Part shown: positions 11,868 to 22,279 of the stretch, piece by piece
How the letters are laid out: each line of letters opens with the position of its first letter
Numbering within the stretch: position 1 is the stretch's first letter
From: Symbiodinium natans
Lineage: Eukaryota > Sar > Dinophyceae > Suessiales > Symbiodiniaceae
Direction: 5' to 3'
Assembly: GCA_905221605.1 (NCBI GenBank)
Contig: CAJNDS010002717.1
Location: forward strand, 124,001-188,000
Length of the DNA: 64,000 bases
Notes under the pieces: generated by a model
What the model was told of the DNA's origin: nothing
Seen by the model: only the letters and a program-made list of their open reading frames with translations
Database searches by the model: none
Position numbers and translations under genes: made by a program

Positions 11868-14418
11868 CCGCCATAGCCCCCACGGTTGGGTTCGGCAACG
11901 GTCCTCCAGGGAAGTGGATGCCTTTGGCTCCTCGGGCAGCTTGAGAGTCTTGACCATGCCGTGGACCTCAGCACAGTCTCATAGAAGACATGTGAGGTAA
12001 TGAAGACAAGAGTATCTGAGGGTTCAAGCCTGTGCCATGTCTTTCTCTGGCACCCAGTGTAGGTCATGCTCAATGGAGAACCTGGCAGGGATGACTCTAA
12101 AGACCGGCGTAGGCTGTGAGGCGGACATAGAAGCAATGCACGCAGGGAGCCACCCCAGGGTGGCCGCTATTCGGCGCAGCATGTCCAGGTGGTCTTTTCC
12201 AGGGAAAAGCACCTTTGGCAACATCTGAGCAGGACCATCCAAGAGGTCCCAGAGGTCCAGCTTCCAGAATTCAGAAATTCTCACGCGACTCGTGGGTGCT
12301 CTCTGAATGCAGGAAACATCCTTCTGTTTCAGAAACCATACCTCGCGCGCCATGAGCTCAAAGTGGATGCAGCCCACGGACCACAGGTCGACAGCCTGCA
12401 CTACACTTATTTTCTGGCACTATTGCCATGACTGAGCAGTCACACGCTCACAGAACAGCAGTGTGAACATAGTAAACAATCACGTAAAAAGGCGGCACCC
12501 ACACACACACACACACGTCAGCAGTTCAGCATACAAAACCTAGGCACAGATAAAACACATGAATCGAGGCGCAGATGAAGCTGGACACCTGCCAAACATT
12601 CAAGCTCCTGCCGCTACACTCTTCGGGGTATGTGCGCTTGTTTGCCGGCAGCTACTTGGTCTCTAGGTCTACGTTATTCATCGTTTTTCCAAAAACCATT
12701 AACCAAAGTCTCCAGCGTCACCCCGATGGCCACTTCTGGTGCCTCTGCCTCTGCCTGGGCCTAGGAATCCAGGAAGCCTCTTTGAACTGCTAGATTCCAC
12801 ACCGCCTCGAAGTAGCCGGAGGGCAATAACCTTTTTGCAGGCAGAGGGTCACAAGCTGTCACTGTTTCCACACTTCAGATAGCCTCGTTTTGGGAACTGA
12901 GGCTCCGAGCATTAACTCCGGAGCTCTGTACCAGCGTGTTACTACGTAGTCGGTGAGCTCTTCCTGCACGCAGAACCCAAAGCGCGAGTGCTGTAATTTG
13001 TCAGAGTCAAAACTATTTGTTCAAGAGGGCGCCTCCGCATTGGAGCGGCCTCTAGCAAGACCAAAGTCTGCTATTCTCAGGGCACAGTCCTGCCATGAAA
13101 ATCAGAACCACCTCGCTCCAAGCTTGGGCAGTAGGCTCCTTGTTCACAAGGATGTTGCTCGGCTTTAAGTCACGGTGAGCGACTCCAGCAGAATGTAAGT
13201 ACTGCAGCCAGGAACGGATAAGAAGTTGACACTAGAAATGTCTGAAGAGGTTTTCAGGCGGCTCAAGAGCACCTTCAGCCCTCGGAGGATCTGGCAGATG
13301 AACGCCTGAGGCACTCAGGGCAGATCAGCCCCCGGATATTGAAGCACGCCACGTCGCCTGCGTGTGAGACTCCGAGAGCTTCATCTTGGAGTAGATGACC
13401 TTCGCAGCTATCTGCAGCCAGACCAAAAAGCGATATTGCTGCATAGAATTTTGAGTTGAGCTTGGGAAGTCTGGACAGACTGTTTCACAAAGAGAAGAAA
13501 AAACAGCAAGACAGGGAGTCTGAAAACCTTCGAATGGATGGAAGCCACCGGAGAAGAGACATTTGGAGACTTCAGTTTTCAGAAAGCCCCGATGTGGATA
13601 AACCCCCCGTGCATGGGCTGCTGCTTCTGGTAGCAATGGATGCGCTCGGAGCATGTCGAGGCACGTCCCTTTGTTTGGACCCCGGCACGATGTAAATCAA
13701 GGTGCAGGTAAGGCCTCAAGCAGAATGGTGCAGCCATCCATGATCAACGAAACAGGCCTCTGAAATTGAAACGCCTGAGGGGCGGGCATAACGATATACA
13801 CATCTTCAAAATCAGGATGTGGCACAGGTAGCAGGTCCACCAACTGCGAGGTCTTGTAGGAGCTGAGGATTGAAGACACCCACGACTCGCACGACTGATT
13901 AAGCCCTCCTTCAAGAGGTTCTCGTGCCGCAGGGCAGCAAGCAGCCGTATCCTGAGAGGGCAAATCGCTTTGATACGAAGGGGCTCCTGCTCTCAACACG
14001 GCGACTCTCTGAAGGAAGGCGCTGTTACAGGTTGCTACTTTTGCTTCGGCTCCCGGCTCCCGCAGAATCCTTTTGCCGCAAAGTGGGTCCTTCAGAGTTG
14101 CTCTCCGAGCCACGGAGTGCTACGCGTGTGCTCCGGCTCTGCATCCCACAGCTCGCACCCCCACACAATGGGGATATGCGCAGTGATGGATCCTTCGTGA
14201 AGTTCCGGATCAGCTTAACCGCAACCTGTCTCGTGCCGGACGATCATCATCATCATCATCCGGAGAAAACGCTGTGCAACGAAAGGGCCTGTGATCCATT
14301 GGTTGTATCCTCACAAAGGTACACCTGACACAACTGTCTCATGCTGGCTCCCACGCTCTTGAAACCGTGCTGCAATTTAAGACCAGCAGAACTGGCGCCT
14401 CGCCATAGGCGCCGCTTC
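11868..14418 (-). CDS. MAP-kinase-type serine/threonine protein kinase, multi-exon
   Basis: Exons read 5' to 3': 14418-14399 (Gly loop GSGAYGE), 14324-14289 (VYLCEDTTNGSQ), 14225-14193 (VAVKLIRNFTK, beta3 Lys), 14089-14058 (DPLCGKRILRE, helix C Glu), a 15-base microexon 14006-13992 (VAVL), 13862-13788 (SYKTSQLVDLL to DVYIVM), 13668-13625 (MLRAHPLLPE), 13314-13273 (FICQILRGLK), 13201-13139 (YLHSAGVAHRDLKPSNILV), 13089-13033 (CALRIADFGLARG), 12963-12898 (TDYVVTRWYRAPELMLG), 12395-12342 (AVDLWSVGCIHFELMARE), 12224-12154 (LFPGKDHLDMLRRIAATLG), 12081-12036 (LHWVPEKDM), 11966-11868 (VKTLKLPEEPK). All catalytic motifs (VAVK, HRDLKPSN, DFG, APE) are intact, with a T-D-Y activation motif, so an active MAPK is expected. 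Of 13 clear donors six are GC, two GA and five GT. The start, a short piece after IVM and the C-terminal end were not found. Confidence 0.9.
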
Positions 14419-14424
14419 CTAGTC

Positions 14425-15570
14425 TCTGGCCCGCCGTCCTCAAACGGCAAAAGTGCAAAGCTGAAAGGATCTGAACTCCAGGCTTACGAATCAATTTTCA
14501 ATCATTTTCAGGAAGTGGCAGGTGCGGAGGGAGCTCGAAGCCGCTGCTGTGAGGCTGCTCCTGTGCTTCGCTCCCTTAGGCGGTTGACTCCGGTTGACTC
14601 TAAGCACCAGTGACTTGAAATCTTTGGGAGTTCCTTTTGTAATCCCTAGGCCGGACTCCAGGACTTTCCCAAAACCCCCAAGCCTCGGAGGTGACCTCGG
14701 CGCTGGCCCTGCAGCGAATGCGACGAGATGCGAAGCTTATGCGAGGAGATGCGAAGGCCGTCTCTCTCTCGAGTGGTAAGCGCAAGGCACGTCACCTGCC
14801 ATGCGGAGATCTTCCGGGCCTGAGCTTGGCTGTGCTTGCCTGACACATGACCCCACATGCTGCAAACCTCCATTCAGCAGCTGATGGCCGAGCCTGCTGC
14901 TTGTTGGCCGCAGGCGTCAGGAGGCGTTAGGATAAGCGAGGTTCGCGGGATGCGCCGGGGGGCACGTGCGCTCTTTTGAGTTGAAACCCCCAGAGTTGCG
15001 ACTAAGCCACTATGCTTGCGGATGGCCGGCGGCGTCCAAAAGCGCGGCTTCAAGTCACAAGTTGACAAGTGCATGCATGTCATCGCATGTCCATGCAATG
15101 CAGTCCATGTCTGTTCATACAGCAATGTCGACTCTACACACATGTAACATTGGCAGTGGTGTGCTGCATTGGTCGAGGTGTGGGGATGTCGAGGGGCAAT
15201 GGGGTCTGCCTAGACTTGCCGAACTTCAGGCGCATTTAGCATCAGCTGCGGCATCAGATTGCATGACCACCCTGTAATGTAAAACCTTCAATGACTCAAT
15301 GCCTTTGCTTTCGCGCGCCTCGAGCTTCGACACGGCGGGCGGGTTCACACTGATCGGCAACCGCTCGCCCTGCAAGCTTGAGGCTTTCGTGCCCTCTCAG
15401 CTCTCTCAGCTCTCTCAGCTCTCCCACTGCTGTCTGCTCAATGGTTGGCCCAATCTGGTGTCTTTGCGTCTTTGGATGGCTTCGGGCCAAAGATGCCTCG
15501 ATCAGCACGTGCGAAGCACGGCGAAGAGCCTGGGCATGTGCGCAGTGCCGTTGGCTGATGTTTCTCGGAG
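14425..15570. other. No supported gene
   Basis: The first exons or promoter of the kinase gene should lie here, but I could not identify a start codon exon. The minus frame 15296-15655 (ALRRASHVLIEASLARSHPKT) overlaps the downstream side of the next exon in another frame and is not accepted as coding. A short CTCTCAG repeat sits at about 15395-15425. Confidence 0.35.
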
Positions 15571-15575
15571 CTAAC

Positions 15576-15648
15576 CCCCTTTGGCGATGGCCTCGGAAAC
15601 CGGTGTGCCCACGGCCACCTTCTCTTCGTTCGCATCGTAGAGGGCAAC
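15576..15648 (-). CDS. Single exon of an unidentified protein
   Basis: After a CAG acceptor (15649-15651) a 73-base exon reads VALYDANEEKVAVGTPVSEA, then IAKG, and ends at a GT donor (15574-15575). Composition and clean splice sites make it convincing as coding, but 24 residues are too few to name the family. A possible preceding exon ends near LEKLRRQ at about 15660-15690. The partner exons downstream were not identified. Confidence 0.5.
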
Positions 15649-15894
15649 CTGGCACAGAACTGTCGTCGCAGCTTTTCCAGGGAGTCAGCAGTCCCTGAGA
15701 GTCCCTGAGAACCGTGCAGACACAGAACTGGCAGACTGCGTGCCAGCGCCAGCCTGACGAATCTCAGATTCTTACGATACATGTAGTGCAACTGAAGCAA
15801 CTACTGGCACCACAACTAGCCCCCTTATTGTTAGACCATCCCATCTCAAAAAGATATGATGAGATGGATGGCACTTGGGATTGAGCATTTGGGA

Positions 15895-16220
15895 CGTACT
15901 TAAAACCCTTCTGAAGCTGCAGCCTCAGCTGATGCCGCTTGCTGAGTCTTCTTCTGCTTCTGCTGGCTCTCCTGGTTGGCTTCATTGTCTGCCCCGCAAT
16001 TTGCAGGCGGTTCGACAAGATCGCTCGTGCCCCCAGACCTTCTTGGCCTTCTTCTTGTCCTCACACACGGGGGGGGGGGAGTGGGGAAGGATAAGCCGAG
16101 ACTTGAAGGAAGTGCAGTACAGCGCAAGCGCATCTTGTGCGCACACTTCTTGGCCCGCTGCCGGGCCGCCAAGAAGACGATTCGCTTGCTTGCTGCAGCC
16201 TTTTGGAGCAGCAGCGTAGG
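15895..16220 (-). CDS. Exons of an Ala/Gln-rich unidentified protein
   Basis: Two minus-strand stretches look coding. About 16220-16110 carries LLQKAAASKRIVFLAARQRA and KKCAHKMRLRC. About 16040-15890 carries DLVEPPANCGADNEANQES, QQKQKKTQQ and AASAEAAASEGF, followed in frame by TAA (a GT donor directly after TTTTAA is also possible). The second part is a disordered or helical Ala/Gln/Lys-rich tail. Between them lies a poly-G run (16070-16079) that must be intron. Family unknown. Confidence 0.35.
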
Positions 16221-16897
16221 GGTGGAGAGTAGCAGATGATTTCCGAGTCATCCAAGGGCGACAAGGCTACAGCAGCAATGACGAACCCCTCTGTCTCATA
16301 CAATCTCAGGCGAGACAGCCCCTATTAGCCCTACTACTTGTAGGTCATGGAACATGAAAGAAGCCAGTCTTTGGAGTCTGAGGCATATGCTCAAGGCTAA
16401 TCGCTGCAGAAAGCGTTCGACAGGTTCCTGCGCCCACTGAGTCACCGAGCTCAAGAAAAGCGTACTCCGAGAAGAAATGGAGGAATCAGGGTCTGCTTTG
16501 TCTTGTGCTCAGAGATACAGTATTCTAAGGCTTCTAAGGCTTCCATCGGACCACAGCACAACACAGTTCCACCTCGCGCGAGCGCAGTAAGTTGAGCTCG
16601 GCGCCTCTCCACAGGACCTGGCAGCACCTACTGATTCGTGAATGAACACCCTATGGAGTGGATGCAAAACGCATCAACACGCCTTCAGAGGGGACAACAA
16701 GGAGTAGAATTTTGACTCTCACTGCTAGCCATCGGAACAATCCATCCTTTCGGGATCTGCACGTGTTCCCTCGATTGTGCTCGCAATGATCCACTAAAGA
16801 ACATGACAATTGAAATTGTGACACCTGTATGCAGCTAGTCGTATCAGTAGCCGCAGCCCACTGGCCACTTCCACGAGAGCACCCCTTCCAAACATAC

Positions 16898-17320
16898 TTG
16901 CTAAGGCGCGCAGCTCTTGCAATTCGCGACCCAGAAATCTGCTGGAAAGCAATGACACTGTCAACATGCTGTCTGCACTGCTTGCACCATCAACCATGAG
17001 ATGTCCTGCTCAAGTCACACTCTTACTTCCCTGCCTGAACGGCGACGTTCGGCTCATTGTCCAAGAGCCGAACAGTGGCCTCCGCTGGGCTGTTTTAACG
17101 GCTGGAGAATGCTTGGAGATTTGCTGGAGACCTGGAGGAAACGGGGGAGAAATGGGGAGAAGGGGCCTGTTAAACTCATCGCGGAGAGTAGAGTGGATCG
17201 TCCTTTTGCTCACCTTGTACAGCACGCTGTCAGCCTTTCTCACTATCTCGCGCAAGACTGCTGTCACCACCACGGCCAGGATGGCCGCAGGTGACAAGAA
17301 AGGGCGCTCAAACTCGCAAC
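16898..17320 (-). CDS. Two exons of an unidentified protein
   Basis: The exon at 17320-17214 follows an AG acceptor (17321-17322) and ends at GTGAGC (donor 17212-17213). It reads CEFERPFLSPAAILAVVVTA, then VLREIVRKADSVLYK; the AILAVVVTAVL part is hydrophobic enough for a short membrane or buried helix. A second exon at 16938-16898, between CAG and GTATGT, reads FLGRELQELRALA. Further coding is likely just below (LVEVASGLRLLIRLAAY near 16830-16880). The phase linking the two exons was not fully resolved, so another small exon may lie between. Family not recognised. Confidence 0.45.
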
Positions 17321-18784
17321 CTCTTTATTTGCTTTTGCTGAGATACTCTGATCAGAAGCAAATTGAACGCCTCTCATTTGCATGGTCAGAGTTTCGCCAT
17401 CGTGAAGCCTAGATGGGCCGACTTGCCTGCACTGCAAGATGTTTATCATGAGTCATATACTTCTGTTCTGTGTGAGAGGTGAGCCGGCAAACGGCAAAGG
17501 CGAAACGTACAGGGAACAGCAACAACACTCTTGAGCAAGTTCAAACATGGTGGCGGGCGCCTGCTGTGGGGAAACATGGCTTTAATAAGAACAGCTGTGG
17601 GGATGTTGTGGGGTATGGAGGGTACCGATGCCCTGGACCCGCAGGACCCTCAAGCACTGGCGGAGAGGCGGCCTCCATCAGTGCTGCGCGATGCAGCAAG
17701 CAGCGTCGCACGCCTCGAAAAATGTCCAGTAAGTCCAGTGTAACGACTGACTTACACCCGAAGGAATGCACCTTAGAATTCTGTTGACGCGCGCACCTTG
17801 GCGCGGGACGCGCGCCACCCGTCCGAAAGTTGACAAGGTCGAATGGCAAAGTGGAAGACAGAGAGAATTTGACTGCAGAGTCCGGATGCTGCCGTGCACT
17901 GCGAGGCTGGTTAGTAACTAGTACGTATCCTGGCTTGTGGATATAGACATTTGACAATTCGCGTGTGTTGAGGGGGGGTACAGGGGAAACGAAGGTTGGG
18001 TGGACATGGATCACGTGTGTCGGCTGCGGCGCACTCAGCTCATGGCATCTGCTGCCTGCTTTGGCCCCACAAGAAGGGAAGCAACTGCACAGCAACATCT
18101 CCTTTTTGCTTGTGATACAAGGCCACCAGAGCTTGTTCGCACAGTTCGGCGAACGGACAAGCACTCGGTGGGGGACATATCTTGAATGACTTTGGGGCTG
18201 AGCTGCTTAACGATCTGAGGGTTACGTATCCTTCGCAGAAGTAAAGTTTCAAGCCCCAAGTGAAACCGCGCAGACGCTCCATCGAGCACAAAGCAGAAAC
18301 ACACCACCTTCAAGCACACCAATTTTTTGCCCTAGATTCCCCAGCTTCTAACACCTGATGGCACAAGTCACACGCCCTCTCCAAGGAGAAAACTAGGGAC
18401 TCTGGCCAACTGGTGCTTAATTACTTATGGCGCGTGCAGCTGTTCTTTGAAAGAACAGTGAAATGTCACCACTGCCAGGCCTCAAGCGACAGCGACCCTT
18501 TGCTGTCACCAGTGCAGGTCAGCATGCTGAGCCCAGCGACGCTTCGCGCGCAGCGGCTAGCCTTCGCCATGAGTCCTCCAAGCAGGGGCCAGGTGGCCAG
18601 GTGCAATCCGTGAAAACGCGGAAGCTGCTTGCTGCTTGCCGCATGCCGTTTCGCTGAATGTGCGCAGGCGGGCTTCTGCCCGCTGAAGTGAACAGCACAC
18701 AGCTCAAACCTGCAGCCCAGGTCCTGGCACTGGTACTCATATGGCTGGTGAACGGTACAGATAAGGAAGCATTGACGGATCAAC

Positions 18785-19723
18785 CTGAGGACGATGGCAA
18801 GCGGCGACGCAAGCAGGCTTTGGACGTTTTTTGAGAGCTCCGCCGGCTTGTGGAGCCGATTTTGCGTGTCAGAGGAGGCCGTGATAACAGGAACCGGGCA
18901 TGGGCCTCGGATAGATGCTGAAGTTGAGTGCGGCTGACATAACCACAGCGTCCAGCCTTCCAGCCGCATGTGGTCCACCTTCGGGATGTTGGGCTTTGAT
19001 CCACCAGTTGCAGCTTTTTAGGCATTCTGAAAGATTGCGGAATCACATCGCTTCTCTGATGTCGCATCATCTGAGCGCGGGTCTAAAGGTACGTCCACCG
19101 CCTGAGTTGAACGTACCTGTCAAGGTGTCGTTTACGCTGAAGCTGAAGATGCATTCTTTCACGAAGCAGAGCGAGCAGGAACGAGCAGGCCTTTTCTATG
19201 ATCTTCTGGACAGAGTCCTTGGAGTGAATGGCCCGGAACTTGGGGTTCTGTTCCATCACCACCTCATCCAAAAAAGACCCTCCAACAAGACTGCTACATG
19301 AATGCCACCCTTGCTCTCTCTCTCTCTTTCTCTCTGTCGCGCCTCTGCCAGGTCCTTGACGTCTGGGTCCACGGCGGGCCGGTCCTGGCAGAGGCTTTGC
19401 GCTGCTTGCGAAGGCGTCACGTCGCGTTTTCTTGGCGATCTTCTGTTGGCAAAGCGCGCCTCCCCAGCTACAGTCGAGCTGTCCTCAGCACTCAGCACTC
19501 TGTTCCCCAAAGGAGGTCAGTCTCTTGCACTGTCCAAGAGAGCCACCCATTCCTTTTGGGCATTCTCCCGGGCTTCTTTATTCCTCCAGCTAAAAGGCGG
19601 GCCCTCAAGTGACTCGGTGCCCCTTCCTGTCTCAATTCTGTGCCTCGACCGTCTGCTGGATGCCACGCTGTACTCACTGCGAAGGTCCCCCAACAGGCTC
19701 TGCCCATCGACACCGTCCTCCAA
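18785..19723 (-). CDS. Several exons of an unidentified protein (or two)
   Basis: Four coding-like blocks occur in one direction. 19723-19520: charged, DGVDGQSLLGDLRSEYSVA and NKEARENAQKEWVALLDSA. About 19490-19310: SPRKRDVTPSQAAQSL and DPDVKDLAEARQRE, running into a (GA)n tract. About 19271-19140: EQNPKFRAIHSKDSVQKI and EKACSFLLALLRERMHLQ, probably alpha-helical. 18853-18785: PAELSKNVQSLLASPLAIVL, ending AG before a GT donor at 18783-18784. Helical segments suggest an armadillo/HEAT-like or scaffold protein, but this is only a guess from composition. Exact junctions for the first three were not settled. Confidence 0.4.
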
Positions 19724-20238
19724 TGCTAGAATGATTGCAGAGGACCTTACGAGAACAGATGTATGGGTTCAAAGATTGGGCGACGGTTCTGCATTCTGCG
19801 AAAGCGAGCACAAAACCAAACAGGACACAGGGACAGGCAGTTGTCTCAAGGCACTTAAGTACACGTTAACTTCAAGTGCCCAGGCTTCCGATATCCGGTC
19901 GGAAGGACACCTCGACCATTCAGACATCCGTACACGCAGGTTAGCATCAAACAGTGCTCTAGAAATTTCGCTCTGGGCCCGAAAGGCCCCTGAATCGATC
20001 CTGAACCCTAAACTTCCGGGACCAGGGTTCTATTTCTTCTGGAACTTGTGGCCGCGTTGTCCCCAAACCCCAGCCCGAGCCGTCGGCTGCTGTATGCTTG
20101 ACCTATCTAACCTTCACAGCCAATGCCTGCTGCAAAACCATGCCCCTAGGCCAAGGACCACATGGGATGCAGGCTCAAGGCTCACCATGCCTCCAACTTT
20201 GAGCTTCCAGCTGCTGTGCTTTCCTGGCAACGCGAAGG

Positions 20239-20640
20239 TTGAGGGTTGCTGCTGCTGATGTCGTCGTTGTTGGCACTGTTGCTGTTGTTGATGCGGCTGC
20301 TGCTATTCTTATTATTTCTCCGGTCGTTGCGGGTCTTCTTGCTGCCGCCGCCGACGCCGCCGCTGCTGCTGCTTGTCTTATTCTTTTTGGTACGGATGCT
20401 GCTGTTGATGCTTTGGTTGTTGCTAGTATGGCTGTTGTGAGTGTTGTTTATGTTCGTGTTGTAACAACACGAACATAAACAACACTAAGTTGTTGTTGGT
20501 GGTGATACGTGGTGGTCTTGTTGCTCGTGCTGGTGCTCTTGTCGTTCTTCTTGTTGTTCTTATCGTTGTACTTGTTGTTTGTTTGTTGTTCTTGTTGTTG
20601 CGCTCCTGTTCTTGTCCGTGTCCTTGTTGAGCCTTGTTGT
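20239..20640 (+). repeat. TTG/CTG triplet-rich tract
   Basis: An irregular tract of TTG, CTG, CTT and CCG triplets with no long pure run. On the plus strand it yields Val/Ala- or Leu-rich open frames, which I treat as artefacts. It contains the perfect inverted repeat listed separately. Confidence 0.7.
20440..20486. repeat. Perfect 23-bp inverted repeat
   Basis: Left arm 20440-20462 (begins AGTGTTGTTTATG) is exactly complementary to right arm 20464-20486, with one unpaired base at 20463. It can form a hairpin or cruciform. No terminator-like T run follows. Confidence 0.9.
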
Positions 20641-20962
20641 TGACTTCCAGAACCTTTCCTCAGAAAAAGAACAACGAACCCTACACCCTACACCCTACAC
20701 CCATACTTAAGTCCCTGTTTGCCTTGGGCACGGCTTGATGTGGGCGAGTTTCGGTTTCGGCTTCGGGCTTTAGGATTTCAGGTTTTTGGGGTTTAGGGCG
20801 TCGAAAAAGCAGATGAAGCTCGAGGCCGAAGACTGACAGCACCACACCGCGCCTCGTACTCATCGTCCACGTCTAGGCTCGCATTGAAGCTTGCAAGGAG
20901 CTCATCCTTGAACCTGATCATGGAAACTTACCAAGCGTCGCAGCGCGGACATTCAAGATTAC

Positions 20963-21408
20963 TTGGCCGGAGGACGCTTCTTGCTCTTTCTTCAACTTTC
21001 CGGTGCGATCTTTGAGCGCCTTGGCATGGGTCAAGCGTGGTGGTTCCGGCAAGTGCTGATTTTCAAATAACGGAGCACCGCAAGTGGCACGTGAGACCCT
21101 TGGCATTGACACAGGGCTCCGGCACCCAAGGCTTGCCGAAACTCCAGATCTCCAACCTTGGCACAGCTGACGCGTGACATGCACGAGCCTGACCAGTTCT
21201 CAATAAACGGACCTGCAGTGTCACTCCAAGCTCGTTTCATGCTGTGCAAGGATCTTCAAGATTGCTCTTGAATTTGATCCGGTCGGACAGCTACGTGGCA
21301 AGTGCTATCGACATTCCACTGCAGGGCGCCAGCATATTTGTCGAAGTTTAACCCCTCCACGAAGTTAATGAGGTCGTCGGCTTCCTCTTCCTCAAATTTG
21401 TCTTTTTC
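20963..21408 (-). CDS. Conserved acidic coiled-coil protein, three exons
   Basis: The exon 21408-21334, after a CAG acceptor, is acidic (EKDKFEEEEADDLINF, then VEGLNFDKY) and ends at a GC donor (21332-21333). The exon 21156-21127 reads VGDLEFRQAL. The exon 21019-20963 reads ALKDRTGKLKKEQEASSGQ and ends at a GT donor (20961-20962). Joined, they give FDKY-VGDLEFRQAL-ALKDRTGKLKKEQ, with the second junction ambiguous by one G. From memory, a pattern of this kind (acidic lead, FxxxLxFDKYxxDLE, then a Lys/Glu-rich helix) occurs in conserved coiled-coil proteins of flagellate protists. I cannot name the family and have not checked it. First and last exons were not found. Confidence 0.6.
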
Positions 21409-22279
21409 CTGAAGAGCGCTAGGGCCAGGGAAGCTCAGGAAGCTCTGCAGGGGCCACGCATCGACAGCACCTGCGCAGTCATGGCCCAAAGCGGCTTCGC
21501 GGCCTGCGCCTGACAAGTGGCCGAGTGAGTCTCTATGACGTTTGCATCGCAGGTGCTTTGAATGAGCTCCACCACATGTGCTCCGCCTTGACGGGAACCT
21601 GGCCCGTGTTGCCCTCGACGGCAGCCACAGCGGCATGCGCAATCTGTGAGATTGTGGGCCTGGGGCTGCCAGCGCGTCTCCCTGTCTAGAGTCATTTCAG
21701 AGGATCTGTTCGCTCTGCCGAATCCATACAGCACAGGGCCGCGCTGTGCAGCTGCTGCCGCCTTGGCCTGCGCTGGGGACTGAGAAAAAGGGTAGAAAAA
21801 AGTGGGGCTTGGTCTTCTTGTTTGACATTCTCGGGTGTTATTTTATGGGTCTCGCCCCCCCCCGAAGGCTTGAGGTTTTCACATTGCCAGGTTCCTCGTC
21901 TCGGGGACCCCCTTCTTGATTTCAGGGCTGTTAACTTCATTCTACTTAGCCCGGGCAGCCTCGGCCTTCGGGGGGAGGGGTAGGGTGAGAGTGGTGGGAT
22001 GCTGGGAACCGCGGGTTATGACGGGACTATAGGTACTGGCGGGAATGGTTGGTAATTGTGGGTAATGGTGGGTATGAGGTAGTGGTGGGGAAGTGGCAGG
22101 CGGCGGGAGTGGTATTGTTGGGAATGGTGGGTCGCTGAAGAATCCCGCAGAATCAACATCGAAATCCCGCGCGAGTCCCTCGTCCGGACAGTGGAGAAGA
22201 ACGAAAATCATCGCCACAATAAGAATTAGTATTATGAGTTGATTTGGCATGCAGACTCTGGAAAAGTCTTTATTATTAT

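Noticed and set aside
17541-18164. 207-codon minus-strand frame
   Set aside because: Composition is similar in the other frames, no domain or splice support was found, and part of it overlaps G-rich spacer. Short real exons inside it cannot be excluded.
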